From NCBI RefSeq assembly GCF_000935125.1, contig NZ_JRKI01000061.1, positions 558,001 through 622,000 of the forward strand: a stretch of 64,000 nucleotides of DNA, in the 5' to 3' direction. A program made the translations under genes and the position numbers. The notes below the pieces were generated by a model that saw nothing but the letters and a program-made list of their open reading frames with translations, was not told the DNA's origin and made no database searches. Origin of the DNA: Streptomyces natalensis ATCC 27448. GTDB lineage: Bacteria > Actinomycetota > Actinomycetes > Streptomycetales > Streptomycetaceae. Below, piece by piece: positions 45,344 to 52,821 of this stretch (the first letter of the stretch is position 1; each line of letters begins with the position of its first letter).

Positions 45344-46966
45344 TCACTGCACCTTGATCTCGTTGAACACCGGCACGCTGAACGGATTCAGCGCTACATG
45401 GGAGAGGCGTGGGGAATAGCCGGCGCTGCCGTTCTGGTACCACAGCGGAATGGCCGGCATCTGCTGGGCCAGGATCTTCTCCGCGTCCTGGAACTTCGCC
45501 ACCGCCTCGCCGGTGCCGGCCTGTGCATTCGCCTCGTTCACCAGCTTGTCGAAGCCGGCATTGCTGAACTTCCCGTCGTTGGAGGCCGCATCGGTGTAAT
45601 ACAGCGGCTGAAGGAAGTTCTGGATCAGCGGATAGTCCATCTGCCAGCCGGTCCGGAACGGCCCGGTCATCTGCTTCGCCGTGATCTTGTTGCGGAAGTC
45701 CGCGAACGTCCCGACCGGCGCACCGACACATGCGCTGTCGGTGTCCAGCGTGTTGTTGATGCTGTTGCAGATCGCGTCGATCCAGTCCTTGTGCGACCCG
45801 GTGTCCGCGTTGTAGGCGAGCGCCATCTTCCCGCCGGGCAGCCCGCCGCCCTCCTGGATCAGCTTCTTGGCCTTGGCGGGGTCGTACTCGCAGGCCGGGC
45901 CGCACACTCCCGCCTGGTAACCGCCCTTCTCCCCCAGCACGGGCGAGGTCCAGTCCGTCGCGGGCGTCCGGGTCTTCTGGAAGATCTCCTTGGTGATCTG
46001 GTCCCGGTTGATCGCCATCGAGATGCCCTGGCGCAGCTTTTCCTTCCCCGTGCCGCCCCAGTTGTTGTCGTACATCGGGAAGGTGAGGGTCTGGATGATC
46101 CCGGCCGGCTGGTTGATGTAGCGGTTTCCCAGATCCCGTTTGACGTTCTTGAGCTGCGCCGCCGGGATGTCGTCGACCAGATCCAGATTCCCCGCCTGGA
46201 GGTCGGTGTAGGCGGTGTTGTTGTCCGTGTAGACCCGCAGATCGATACCGGCGTTCTCCGCGGGATCGGGCCCCTTGTACCCGTCCCACTTCCGCATCTT
46301 CATCACGCTGCCCTTGGTGTACGACTCCACCGTGTACGGGCCGTCGCCGATCGGCTTCTTCACATAGGCGTCGTGGTCGGTAAAGAACGCCTTCGGCAGC
46401 GGCATGAAGGCGGAGTAGCCCAGGGTGTCGGGCCAGCTGGCGAACTTCTGGTTGAGCGTGACGGTAAAGGTCCTGTCGTCCTTCACGGCCAGCCCCGACA
46501 GCGTTTTGGCGGTCGGTGTGCCGCTTTGGGGGTGCACCTTGTCGAACCCGTCGATGTACTGGAAGAAGGACGCGTTCTTCTGCTTGTTGGTGAGCAGTGC
46601 ACCGTAATTCCATGCATCCACAAAGGAATTGGCGGTGACCGGCTGCCCGTTGCTGAAGGTCCAGCCGCCCTTCAGCGTCACGGTGAAATGCTGTGAGTCC
46701 TTCGTTTCGATCCTGTCCGCGAGCACATTCTCCGCGGCGCCGGTCTTGGGGTTGTAGCGCTTGAGCCCCCGGAAGAGCATCTCCATGACCTTGCCGCCCT
46801 GCACCTCATTGGTGTTCGCGGGCTCCAGCGGATTCTGCGGATCCCCCCAGGACGAGCTGAGCACCCCGGAACCCTTCGTCCCGCCGCCCCCGCCGCCGCA
46901 GGCCGCGGCCGCGAGGGCGACGGCGATGGCGCATACGGCCCATTTCGCACGGGTGGCTCCACGCAT
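45344..46966 (-). CDS. peptide-binding lipoprotein, second system
   Basis: 540 aa. The lipobox Cys is about residue 23 in AAAACGGGGGG. SBP_bac_5 features include GGWTFSNGQPVTANSFVDAW and IGDGPYTVESYTKG, and the mature protein carries a possible disulfide pair (AGVCGPACEYD). ATG 46966 has GAGGAGG ten bases upstream. Its sequence differs from BldKB, so the two importers probably have different peptide ranges. It heads the five-gene operon on the minus strand. Confidence 0.9.
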   Translation of the reverse strand: MRGATRAKWAVCAIAVALAAAACGGGGGGTKGSGVLSSSWGDPQNPLEPANTNEVQGGKVMEMLFRGLKRYNPKTGAAENVLADRIETKDSQHFTVTLKGGWTFSNGQPVTANSFVDAWNYGALLTNKQKNASFFQYIDGFDKVHPQSGTPTAKTLSGLAVKDDRTFTVTLNQKFASWPDTLGYSAFMPLPKAFFTDHDAYVKKPIGDGPYTVESYTKGSVMKMRKWDGYKGPDPAENAGIDLRVYTDNNTAYTDLQAGNLDLVDDIPAAQLKNVKRDLGNRYINQPAGIIQTLTFPMYDNNWGGTGKEKLRQGISMAINRDQITKEIFQKTRTPATDWTSPVLGEKGGYQAGVCGPACEYDPAKAKKLIQEGGGLPGGKMALAYNADTGSHKDWIDAICNSINNTLDTDSACVGAPVGTFADFRNKITAKQMTGPFRTGWQMDYPLIQNFLQPLYYTDAASNDGKFSNAGFDKLVNEANAQAGTGEAVAKFQDAEKILAQQMPAIPLWYQNGSAGYSPRLSHVALNPFSVPVFNEIKVQ

Positions 46967-47147
46967 GGGGTGCTGCCTCCTCAGATTTCCCGAGACGCCT
47001 AGGCCATATAAGAGCGCAAAAGGAGTGATAATTCACCCAGCACCGAACCCCAGCGCTTCGAAAACCCGAGAAAACCCTCGTCTGCCTCAGAGGGGGCGGG
47101 GCCGATGACCCGAATGGGCCAGCCGACGAAGGGGCCGACCGACGAAT

Positions 47148-47190
47148 GGGCCGGTCGGTGATTGGACCGGTCGGTGATTGGACCGGTCGA
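47148..47190. repeat. 16-bp tandem repeat in a divergent intergenic region
   Basis: GGNCCGGTCGGTGATT occurs twice and then partially a third time (47148-47163, 47164-47179, 47180-47189). The repeat contains the palindrome ACCGGT. The flanking part 47120-47147 carries related GGCCGACCGACGAA-type units. It lies between the binding-protein gene (minus) and the 125-aa membrane gene (plus), so it could be an operator array or chance expansion. Confidence 0.5.
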
Positions 47191-47218
47191 CGCGAGGGGG
47201 CGCCGACCGGCCGTCCGC

Positions 47219-47247
47219 TTGACGCCCCCGTCCCCACTGACCATGAT
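47219..47247 (+). promoter_or_regulatory. candidate sigma-HrdB-type promoter
   Basis: TTGACG (47219-47224), 17-base spacer, CATGAT (47242-47247), 24 bases before the ATG at 47271. Confidence 0.35.
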
Positions 47248-47270
47248 CGGCCGGGACCGATCGGGGGAGA

Positions 47271-47648
47271 ATGAGCGACGGTTACGGGGCGGCCCCCACA
47301 AACCGCCCGATGCGACGGGCACTTGGGCCGGGGCTTGAGCGCCCCCGGTTCCGTATGCCCCGCGCCGGGAGTCTGGTCAGCGCCGCGCTCCTGCTGCCGT
47401 CGAACCTGGCCCTCGGCTACCTGCTCTTCCTGGCCGTCGCCGCCTCACCCGACGGCCCCTGGGACGAGGCCGAATCCGCGGCCACCGTCCAGGTCGTGTC
47501 CCTGCTGTCCGGCGCACTGGCCCTCGCCGTCGCCCTGCTGACGCTGTTCATCCTGGCGACGCAATGGCTGCGCAGCCGCTGGTGGCTCGCGGTGCCGGGG
47601 CTGGTGCTGGCCGGCTCCGTCATCCGCTGGCTCTTCCCTTCGGCCTGA
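47271..47648 (+). CDS. small two- to three-helix membrane protein
   Basis: 125 aa. Hydrophobic stretches LVSAALLLPSNLALGYLLFL, VVSLLSGALALAVALLTLFI and WWLAVPGLVLAGSVIRWLF suggest three membrane helices after a basic N terminus. ATG 47271 has GGGGGAGA immediately upstream and a candidate promoter at 47219. The 3' end overlaps the MarR gene, which is convergent, by 29 bases. I recognise no family. Confidence 0.6.
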   Translation: MSDGYGAAPTNRPMRRALGPGLERPRFRMPRAGSLVSAALLLPSNLALGYLLFLAVAASPDGPWDEAESAATVQVVSLLSGALALAVALLTLFILATQWLRSRWWLAVPGLVLAGSVIRWLFPSA

Positions 47649-48177
47649 CCGGCGCGGCGGACCGCGCGGGAGCACTCGCCACGGAAGCGGACAGCGCCCG
47701 GAGCACCCGTACAAAACTCTCCCGCTCAGCGACCGGGAAGGAGGCCAGCAGCTCCTCCTCGCCCCGCTGGATGTCCGCCTGAACGGCGTCCCGCAGCCGC
47801 CGCCCCTCCGGGGTGATCGACAGCAGCCGTACCCGCCGGTCCGCCGGATCGGGCCGGCGACGGATCAGCCCCCGCTCGTCCAGATCGTCCAGCACGGCGA
47901 TGATCCGCGTCTTGTCCGCCCCGATGGCCTCGGCCAGCGCCGCCTGCGACCGGACCGGGGTCTCCTCGTCGAGCCGCAGCAGCACGGAATACGCCCACAT
48001 GGCCAGGCCGTGCGCCTCCAGGACGGGCAGCTCGGCGGCGATCAGGGACCGGGACAACGGCACCATCATCGCCGCAAGATCGGGGCGTCGTTCCGCTCCG
48101 GCCGCCACCGCTTCCGCCGCCGCCCGGTCCCGGTCTCCGCCGCCCTTGCCTGCGTTCTTGCTCACGCCCGTGCCCAT
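47620..48177 (-). CDS. MarR-family transcriptional regulator
   Basis: 185 aa from ATG 48177. The winged helix is visible: LDEETPVRSQAALAEAIGADK (helix-turn-helix), KTRIIAVLDDLDERGLIRRR and DPADRRVRLLSITPEGRRL (wing). MarR proteins bind as dimers to inverted repeats, often near their own gene. It is divergent from the TIGR03086 gene with 52 bases between the starts, in which a 14-bp direct repeat occurs. The signal is unknown; the 3' end overlaps the convergent membrane-protein gene. Confidence 0.9.
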   Translation of the reverse strand: MGTGVSKNAGKGGGDRDRAAAEAVAAGAERRPDLAAMMVPLSRSLIAAELPVLEAHGLAMWAYSVLLRLDEETPVRSQAALAEAIGADKTRIIAVLDDLDERGLIRRRPDPADRRVRLLSITPEGRRLRDAVQADIQRGEEELLASFPVAERESFVRVLRALSASVASAPARSAAPVRPKGRASG

Positions 48178-48199
48178 GCCCCAGAAAATACCCCTTGAC

Positions 48200-48230
48200 A
48201 GATCATAAGCACGAGCAGATCGTAAGCACG
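48200..48230. promoter_or_regulatory. 14-bp direct repeat between MarR and TIGR03086 genes
   Basis: AGATCATAAGCACG (48200-48213) and AGATCGTAAGCACG (48217-48230) differ by one base and are 17 bases apart centre to centre. The second copy ends on the first base of the GTG start at 48230. It may be an operator for the regulator. Confidence 0.45.
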
Positions 48231-48886
48231 TGAATACGAATCTCGGCGCTTTGAGCACTCCGAAAGCCCTGAACGGCCTCAACGGCCTCAACGGCCTGAA
48301 CGCCGAGGCCGTGCGCGGCAGCGTTGCCGTCGTACGCCGTCTCACCCCCGCCGACCTGTCCCGTCCCACGCCCTGCGCCGACTGGACCCTGGCGGATCTG
48401 CTCGCCCATATGACCGTCCAGCACCGGGGGTTCGCGGCCGCCGCACGCGGAGACGGGCAGGATCTGGCGCACTGGGCGCAACGCCCCCTCGCCAAGGACC
48501 CCGTTGCGGACTACGCCGACGCGGCCGACGACGTCCTCGCGGCGTTCGCCTCCGTGGACCGCCCCGACCGCCCCTTCGCCCTCCCCGAGTTCAAGGCCGC
48601 CCAGACGTTCCCGGCCCTGCACGCGATCGGCTTCCACTTCATCGACTACGTCGTCCACGGCTGGGACGTCGCCCGCACCCTGGATCTCCCGTACGCCCCC
48701 GACCCGGCGCTCCTGGAAGCCGCCCTTCCGATCGCCCACGCCGTCCCCTCGGGCGACGACTACCGGCTGGCCCCGGGCAGCGCCTTCGCCCCGCCCCTCC
48801 AGGCCGGCGACGGGGGAAGTCTTCTCGACCGGATCCTGACCACCCTGGGCCGCTCCCCGTCGTGGAGCCCGGCATGCCCCTCCTGA
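48230..48886 (+). CDS. TIGR03086 family metal-binding protein (DinB/MDMPI-like)
   Basis: 218 aa from GTG 48230. The core matches the mycothiol-dependent maleylpyruvate isomerase-like fold: PTPCADWTLADLLAHM (metal His), GFHFIDYVVHGWDVART (metal His pair) and LLEAALPIAHA. The N terminus carries a nearly perfect NGL tripeptide repeat from a 9-bp tandem repeat (48272-48301). Such proteins occur as stress or thiol-linked enzymes; the substrate is unknown. Regulation by the divergent MarR protein is likely. Confidence 0.85.
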   Translation: MNTNLGALSTPKALNGLNGLNGLNAEAVRGSVAVVRRLTPADLSRPTPCADWTLADLLAHMTVQHRGFAAAARGDGQDLAHWAQRPLAKDPVADYADAADDVLAAFASVDRPDRPFALPEFKAAQTFPALHAIGFHFIDYVVHGWDVARTLDLPYAPDPALLEAALPIAHAVPSGDDYRLAPGSAFAPPLQAGDGGSLLDRILTTLGRSPSWSPACPS

Positions 48887-49275
48887 GGTCCGCCTGGACG
48901 CCCGGCCCGGCCCATGCCCACCCCGGCCCGGTCCTCGTCAGCCTCACCGATCTCACGCTCCCCCGGCGCCTCGATCTGCCGGGCGTCTATCGCGCGGCCC
49001 GCCGTCTCACTGCCGGGTGGCCGGACCTCGAAGGGGCGGTCGGCGTATGGCTATGGGCGTCCCCGGGCGCCCGCCGCTGCGGCGCGGTCGCCGTGTGGCG
49101 CGACGAGGCCGCCCTACGGGGGTTCGTCGCCTGGCCGCCGCATGTCGACGTCATGCGGCGCTACCGGGGGCGCGGGGCGCTGTCCTCGGCCACGTGGACG
49201 GCGCCCCGCTGCGATCCGTCCGGAATCCGGGCCCGCGCACGGGCCAGCATCTCCCTTCAGCGGAAGGCGAGTTGA
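48874..49275 (+). CDS. small conserved protein, possible monooxygenase-like fold
   Basis: 133 aa from ATG 48874, overlapping the end of the upstream gene by 13 bases. The sequence PVLVSLTDLTLPRRLDLPGV followed by GVWLWASPGARRCGAVAVW and a region RGFVAWPPHVDVMRRYRGRG suggests a ferredoxin-like/DUF3291-like small domain. No catalytic residues are clear. Its translation is probably coupled to the TIGR03086 gene. Confidence 0.55.
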   Translation: MPLLRSAWTPGPAHAHPGPVLVSLTDLTLPRRLDLPGVYRAARRLTAGWPDLEGAVGVWLWASPGARRCGAVAVWRDEAALRGFVAWPPHVDVMRRYRGRGALSSATWTAPRCDPSGIRARARASISLQRKAS

Positions 49276-49317
49276 TAACCCACCCGTCACTGTCGCAGGT
49301 CTGCTGTCGTCGTCGCC

Positions 49318-50100
49318 TCAGGCGACGTCCCTGCGCGACACCGCCACATAGGAGACGAACCCCACGATCGCGATCAGCCAGTAGAGGCTGACCGGCCCGG
49401 TCCCCAGCCCCAGCCCGCCGTGACGGGCCGACACCGCCATCCAGTCCGCGATCGAGGCACCCAGCGGCCGGGTCACGACATACGCGAACCAGAAGGCCGG
49501 AATGGCACCCAGCCCGAACTTCCACCGCCCCAGCGCCGGAACGGCCATCACCGCGGCGAACATTCCGATGGATCCGAGATATCCCAGCGCCATGGTGCCG
49601 GCCGTCATATCTCCGGCGGCCGTGCCGAGCGCGAAGGTTGCCAGCACCGTGGCCCAGTAAAAGCCTTCCCGGCGCCGGGTGTAAATGCTGTGAATCGACA
49701 GCGTTTTCTCACTCGCGTACCAGATCGCGAAAACAGCGGCCAGAACGCCCAGGAATATAAGAGTGGACGTGAGATACGGAACCCCCAGTCCCACATGGGC
49801 CACATCGGCGGCCATCGTCCCGAACACGCTCACCATCACGATGGCGGTCCAGTAGATCCAGGCCACATACCGCCGCACCCAGAACTGCACCACCACGGCG
49901 ACCAGCAGCGCGACGCCCGCGACCCCGACCGCCGTCACGGGGTCGAGCAGATGCGCCAGGTAATCAGAAAGCGTTTCACCCATTCCCGTGGTCAGCAACT
50001 TGATGATCCAGAAGTACACCGTGACTTCCGGAACCTTGCTCATCGCATTCCGCGCAGGGGCCATTACGGGCCGATCCTGCTGGAGTTGGCCTGTCGTCAT
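49318..50100 (-). CDS. COG4705-type integral membrane protein
   Basis: 260 aa with seven or eight membrane helices; after the N-terminal KVPEVTVYFWIIKLLTTGMG, which is characteristic of the COG4705 group, come AVGVAGVALLVAVVVQFWV, AIVMVSVFGTMAADVAHVG, STLIFLGVLAAVFAIWYASE and others. KTLSIHSIYTRRREGFYWAT is a loop conserved in this group. The function is unknown. The start is uncertain: ATG 50100 and ATG 50118 both lack a ribosome site, and later ATGs at 50061 or 50043 remain possible. Confidence 0.75.
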   Translation of the reverse strand: MTTGQLQQDRPVMAPARNAMSKVPEVTVYFWIIKLLTTGMGETLSDYLAHLLDPVTAVGVAGVALLVAVVVQFWVRRYVAWIYWTAIVMVSVFGTMAADVAHVGLGVPYLTSTLIFLGVLAAVFAIWYASEKTLSIHSIYTRRREGFYWATVLATFALGTAAGDMTAGTMALGYLGSIGMFAAVMAVPALGRWKFGLGAIPAFWFAYVVTRPLGASIADWMAVSARHGGLGLGTGPVSLYWLIAIVGFVSYVAVSRRDVA

Positions 50101-50272
50101 GGTCGGCAAGGATGGCATACCGAATTCGCCGGACGATCATCCCCCGGCTCGTCACGAAAGAGGTAAGAGGGAGGTAGGAGTTGTTGCGATTTCCGGTGTG
50201 AATGGGGAGCGATGAATTGCCCTCAATGTGGCGGCATGGGCGGGTCGGGCGCGGTTGCTCGCGCCCCTCGCC

Positions 50273-50767
50273 CTACTCGTCGGAAAAGGCGAGCGAGGCT
50301 CGGCGGTACGGCTGCGCGACGGCGGCCAGGCGGTGCGGGCTCCACAGGTCGTCGTCATCGCTGAGGCTCAACTCGCCTCCGCGCCGCAGCAACCAGATCT
50401 GCTCGGACTGGAAGTGCAGTACGGCGTCCCCGCCGACCCGGCTCAACAGGCCGTCCACCAGCCGGACCATGTCGTCCTGCTGGTCGAGCAACGAGCTCCC
50501 CCGACCGAGCCGGAAGAACGCCCACACCGTCGTCAAGATCCCGAGGTCGCCGACCACCGGATCCCACGACCGCGGCCAGTCGTGCACCTTCTCTTCGCCC
50601 ACACGGATCCAGGTTCCCCCCGTGGTCACCACGCCGTCACCGAGTACCAGCTCGGCGCCGGCCGCCACGCCGAACAGCCCGGCGGACCGCCCGACGTCGC
50701 ACAGCGCCCCGGCGACCTCCTCCGCGGACATCGCCGTCGCCATATCAAGATCGTAGGAAATGGCCAT
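50273..50767 (-). CDS. SitI3-family protein
   Basis: 164 aa. It begins MAISYDLDMATAMSAEEVAG and has the family features GTWIRV and a long stretch PQDDMVRLVDGLLSRVGGDA-like ending VLHFQSEQIWLLRRGGELSL. SitI3 was named as an immunity protein in Myxococcus; in Streptomyces such proteins occur without a nearby toxin and none is visible here. The gene is the last of a four-gene minus-strand set (HTH regulator, DUF397, DUF1330, this one). Confidence 0.7.
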   Translation of the reverse strand: MAISYDLDMATAMSAEEVAGALCDVGRSAGLFGVAAGAELVLGDGVVTTGGTWIRVGEEKVHDWPRSWDPVVGDLGILTTVWAFFRLGRGSSLLDQQDDMVRLVDGLLSRVGGDAVLHFQSEQIWLLRRGGELSLSDDDDLWSPHRLAAVAQPYRRASLAFSDE

Positions 50768-50780
50768 GCCGGATGCCGGG

Positions 50781-51104
50781 TCAGCTTTCCGCGCCCGTGG
50801 CGCCCGTGTCGCCCGTCGCCCCCTCGACGATCAGCCGCTTGCTGTCCATGTTCCGCGTACGCAGAGGCGCAATCGCCTGATAGGCCGCCGAGTCGTTCCA
50901 TTCGTGCGCGGCCTCGGCACTCGGGAATTCGAGCACGACTATCCGGCCGGGCTGCCAGTCGCCTTCGATGACCTCATACGCTCCCCCACGCACGAGAAAC
51001 CGCCCACCGTAGGGTTCGAGCGTCGCCTGGACCCCTGCGCGGTACTGCTCCACCTCGCCGACGTCGCCGGTCAGTTGGACATCCGCGATCACATAAGCGC
51101 TCAT
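50781..51104 (-). CDS. DUF1330 domain protein
   Basis: 107 aa. It starts MSAYVIADVQLTGDVGEVEQ and contains the DUF1330 blocks YGGRFLVRGG, GRIVVLEFPSAEAAHEW and YQAIAPLR. The fold is a small ferredoxin-like dimer; function is unknown. Start ATG 51104 is favoured over an upstream in-frame codon because it places the first strand correctly. TACCGT eight bases upstream could be a leaderless -10. A short GATGDTGATG-type tail is added. Confidence 0.85.
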   Translation of the reverse strand: MSAYVIADVQLTGDVGEVEQYRAGVQATLEPYGGRFLVRGGAYEVIEGDWQPGRIVVLEFPSAEAAHEWNDSAAYQAIAPLRTRNMDSKRLIVEGATGDTGATGAES

Positions 51105-51132
51105 GCGCCCAGACGGTACCCGCGCCACCCAC

Positions 51133-51330
51133 TCACTGCATGCGCATTACGGTCCCGCCCTTCAGGGACCGCACGAGGCCCCGGAGGGCGGCGGCGCTGG
51201 TGGCCATCACGGTCGCGGGGGCGTCGCTTTCGCGGAGGTGGCGGGCGCCGGACGGGGCGGCGGCAACCTCGACGCATTGGTCGGACCCCGGTTCGCTGAA
51301 GCTGGACTTCTGCCAGATGAGTTGAGACAT
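51133..51330 (-). CDS. DUF397 protein
   Basis: 65 aa: LIWQKSSFSEPGSDQCVEVA followed by HLRESDAPATVMATSAAALR is the DUF397 signature. In Streptomyces such proteins act with an HTH-DUF5753 regulator, sometimes in development (whiJ- or abaA-type clusters). It starts 10 bases after the regulator gene and has GGAAGG before the ATG, so the two are an operon. Confidence 0.9.
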   Translation of the reverse strand: MSQLIWQKSSFSEPGSDQCVEVAAAPSGARHLRESDAPATVMATSAAALRGLVRSLKGGTVMRMQ

Positions 51331-51340
51331 CTGCGCCTTC

Positions 51341-52225
51341 CTAGAGCAGGGGGTACAAGAGCCGCTGGATCAGCCCCAGCGAGTCCTTCGCCAGGTGCGC
51401 CTCAGGTTGGACAGCAGCGTCTACCGGAGGCAAGGCCGTTTCGCTCAGGCTAGCGAACCAACCGTTGTACCGAGCCAGTGAGTCCTCGTCTCCCAGGTTC
51501 AGCGACTTCTCGATGTGAGGCACGACGACGGTGCCCAACTCGGCCACTGCTGGCTCGATCAGCGTGAAGGGTGTACCGAATGGCGACGGACCGTCGAACG
51601 GCAAGATCTGAATCGTCACGTTTGGCCGCCGGGACGCCTCGATCAGCCGCAACAACTGGTTGCGCATGACCCCTGGGCTCCCCAAGGTCACGTGGAGAGC
51701 GGCTTCGTGGATGATCGCGTGAAATTGAGGCGGGCGCTCGTCGGTCAGTATTTCTTGCCGTCGCATGCGGAACTCGACGTCGAGATCCTGCTCTTCGGGT
51801 GACACACGGGCGTAGCCACGCCTGAAGGCGGCCGTCGCGTACGCCTGAGTCTGAAGCAGAACCGGGACGAACGTCGGCTCGTATGTGACCAGTCGCGCCG
51901 CGCCAGCCTCCAGCCCGGCCACATCCAGCAACGACGGCCTGACTCGCCCTTGGTAGGCGCTCCACCACCCCTTACCTGGGTCCTGCCCCATCTCCACCAG
52001 CGCGTCTACATACGTTGGGTTTACCCCATCCACTTCGCGCGAGAGGGCACGCAGCCGCTCCGGCGATAGACCCGTGCGACCGGACTCGACGGCGCTGATG
52101 TGCCCTTGGCGCATCCCCATCACCGCTGCACCCTGACCCACAGTCAAGCCCGCACGCTCGCGCAACTTACGAACCTCTGCCCCAAACCGTCGCTGACGGT
52201 ATGTGGGGTTGACCCTGAGCCCCAT
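51341..52225 (-). CDS. HTH-DUF5753 (Scr1-type) transcriptional regulator
   Basis: 294 aa. The N-terminal HTH is RKLRERAGLTVGQGAAVMGM (about 13-32) with RQGHISAVESGRTGLSPERL; the C-terminal DUF5753 domain runs from about 90 to 285 (LVTYEPTFVPVLLQTQAYAT, NVTIQILPFDGPSPF). The pattern of this regulator, a DUF397 partner and a nearby RsbW-like ATPase matches abaA/whiJ-type loci of Streptomyces, which modulate development and antibiotic production. The ATPase gene is divergent. Confidence 0.9.
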   Translation of the reverse strand: MGLRVNPTYRQRRFGAEVRKLRERAGLTVGQGAAVMGMRQGHISAVESGRTGLSPERLRALSREVDGVNPTYVDALVEMGQDPGKGWWSAYQGRVRPSLLDVAGLEAGAARLVTYEPTFVPVLLQTQAYATAAFRRGYARVSPEEQDLDVEFRMRRQEILTDERPPQFHAIIHEAALHVTLGSPGVMRNQLLRLIEASRRPNVTIQILPFDGPSPFGTPFTLIEPAVAELGTVVVPHIEKSLNLGDEDSLARYNGWFASLSETALPPVDAAVQPEAHLAKDSLGLIQRLLYPLL

Positions 52226-52323
52226 AACTCGCTCCCCTGAAGGTTCGGTTGTGAAAACCCAACGCTAGCCGCTACCGTAAGTGCGGCGCCAGTCACAGCA
52301 GGCAACTACCTGGAGGCTGCCAC

Positions 52324-52716
52324 ATGAGCACGCCCAGCGAGACCTGGTCCTACGGACTCTTCATCCCCCACGATCCCCGAGCAGTCGGCGTCGTACGAGC
52401 GGCGCTACGCCACATCCTCGCCGGGGCGAAGCTCAACTGCCTAGCCGACACCGCGGAGTTGATGGTGTCGGAGCTGGTGACCAACGCCTACCGCTACACC
52501 AAAACAGACGCGTACGTGAGCGTCGACCGATCGCCCCACGACCTCACCATCGCCGTCTGGGACACCGGAACCGGCACCCCGGAACAACAAAAGGCCGCGC
52601 CCGACGACGAGACCGGGCGCGGCCTCGGCATCGTCGATGCCTGTGCCGACTCGTGGGGCGTGCGGGACTACCCCAACGGGAAGTCGGTGTGGTTCACGTT
52701 GGCCCCGCAGGCATAG
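52324..52716 (+). CDS. RsbW-like ATP-binding regulator (HATPase_c_2)
   Basis: 130 aa. The Bergerat fold has an N-box like LMVSELVTNAYRY (about 43-55) and a G1 motif VWDTGTG; the G2 part is DETGRGLGIVDACAD. There is no kinase His domain. GGAGGCTGCCAC precedes ATG 52324. It is divergent from the HTH-DUF5753 gene, the usual arrangement of these clusters. Confidence 0.88.
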   Translation: MSTPSETWSYGLFIPHDPRAVGVVRAALRHILAGAKLNCLADTAELMVSELVTNAYRYTKTDAYVSVDRSPHDLTIAVWDTGTGTPEQQKAAPDDETGRGLGIVDACADSWGVRDYPNGKSVWFTLAPQA

Positions 52717-52769
52717 AAACAGGCACAGAAACAGGCAGAGGAACGGCGACAACAGGCAGAGAAACGGCG

Positions 52770-52803
52770 ACGGGGCGCCCCTCCCGGAGGAGGGGCGCCC
52801 CGT
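52770..52803. terminator. terminator between the RsbW-like gene and typA
   Basis: A perfect 15-bp stem (52770-52784 with 52789-52803), loop CGGA, in a 105-bp gap that also contains ACAGGCAGAG-like short direct repeats (52722-52765). Confidence 0.8.
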
Positions 52804-52821
52804 CACACAACAGGCAGAAGA

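Noticed and set aside
47620..47648. 29-bp overlap of convergent gene ends as a regulatory antisense pair
   Set aside because: Short convergent 3' overlaps are common in compact genomes and need no special explanation.
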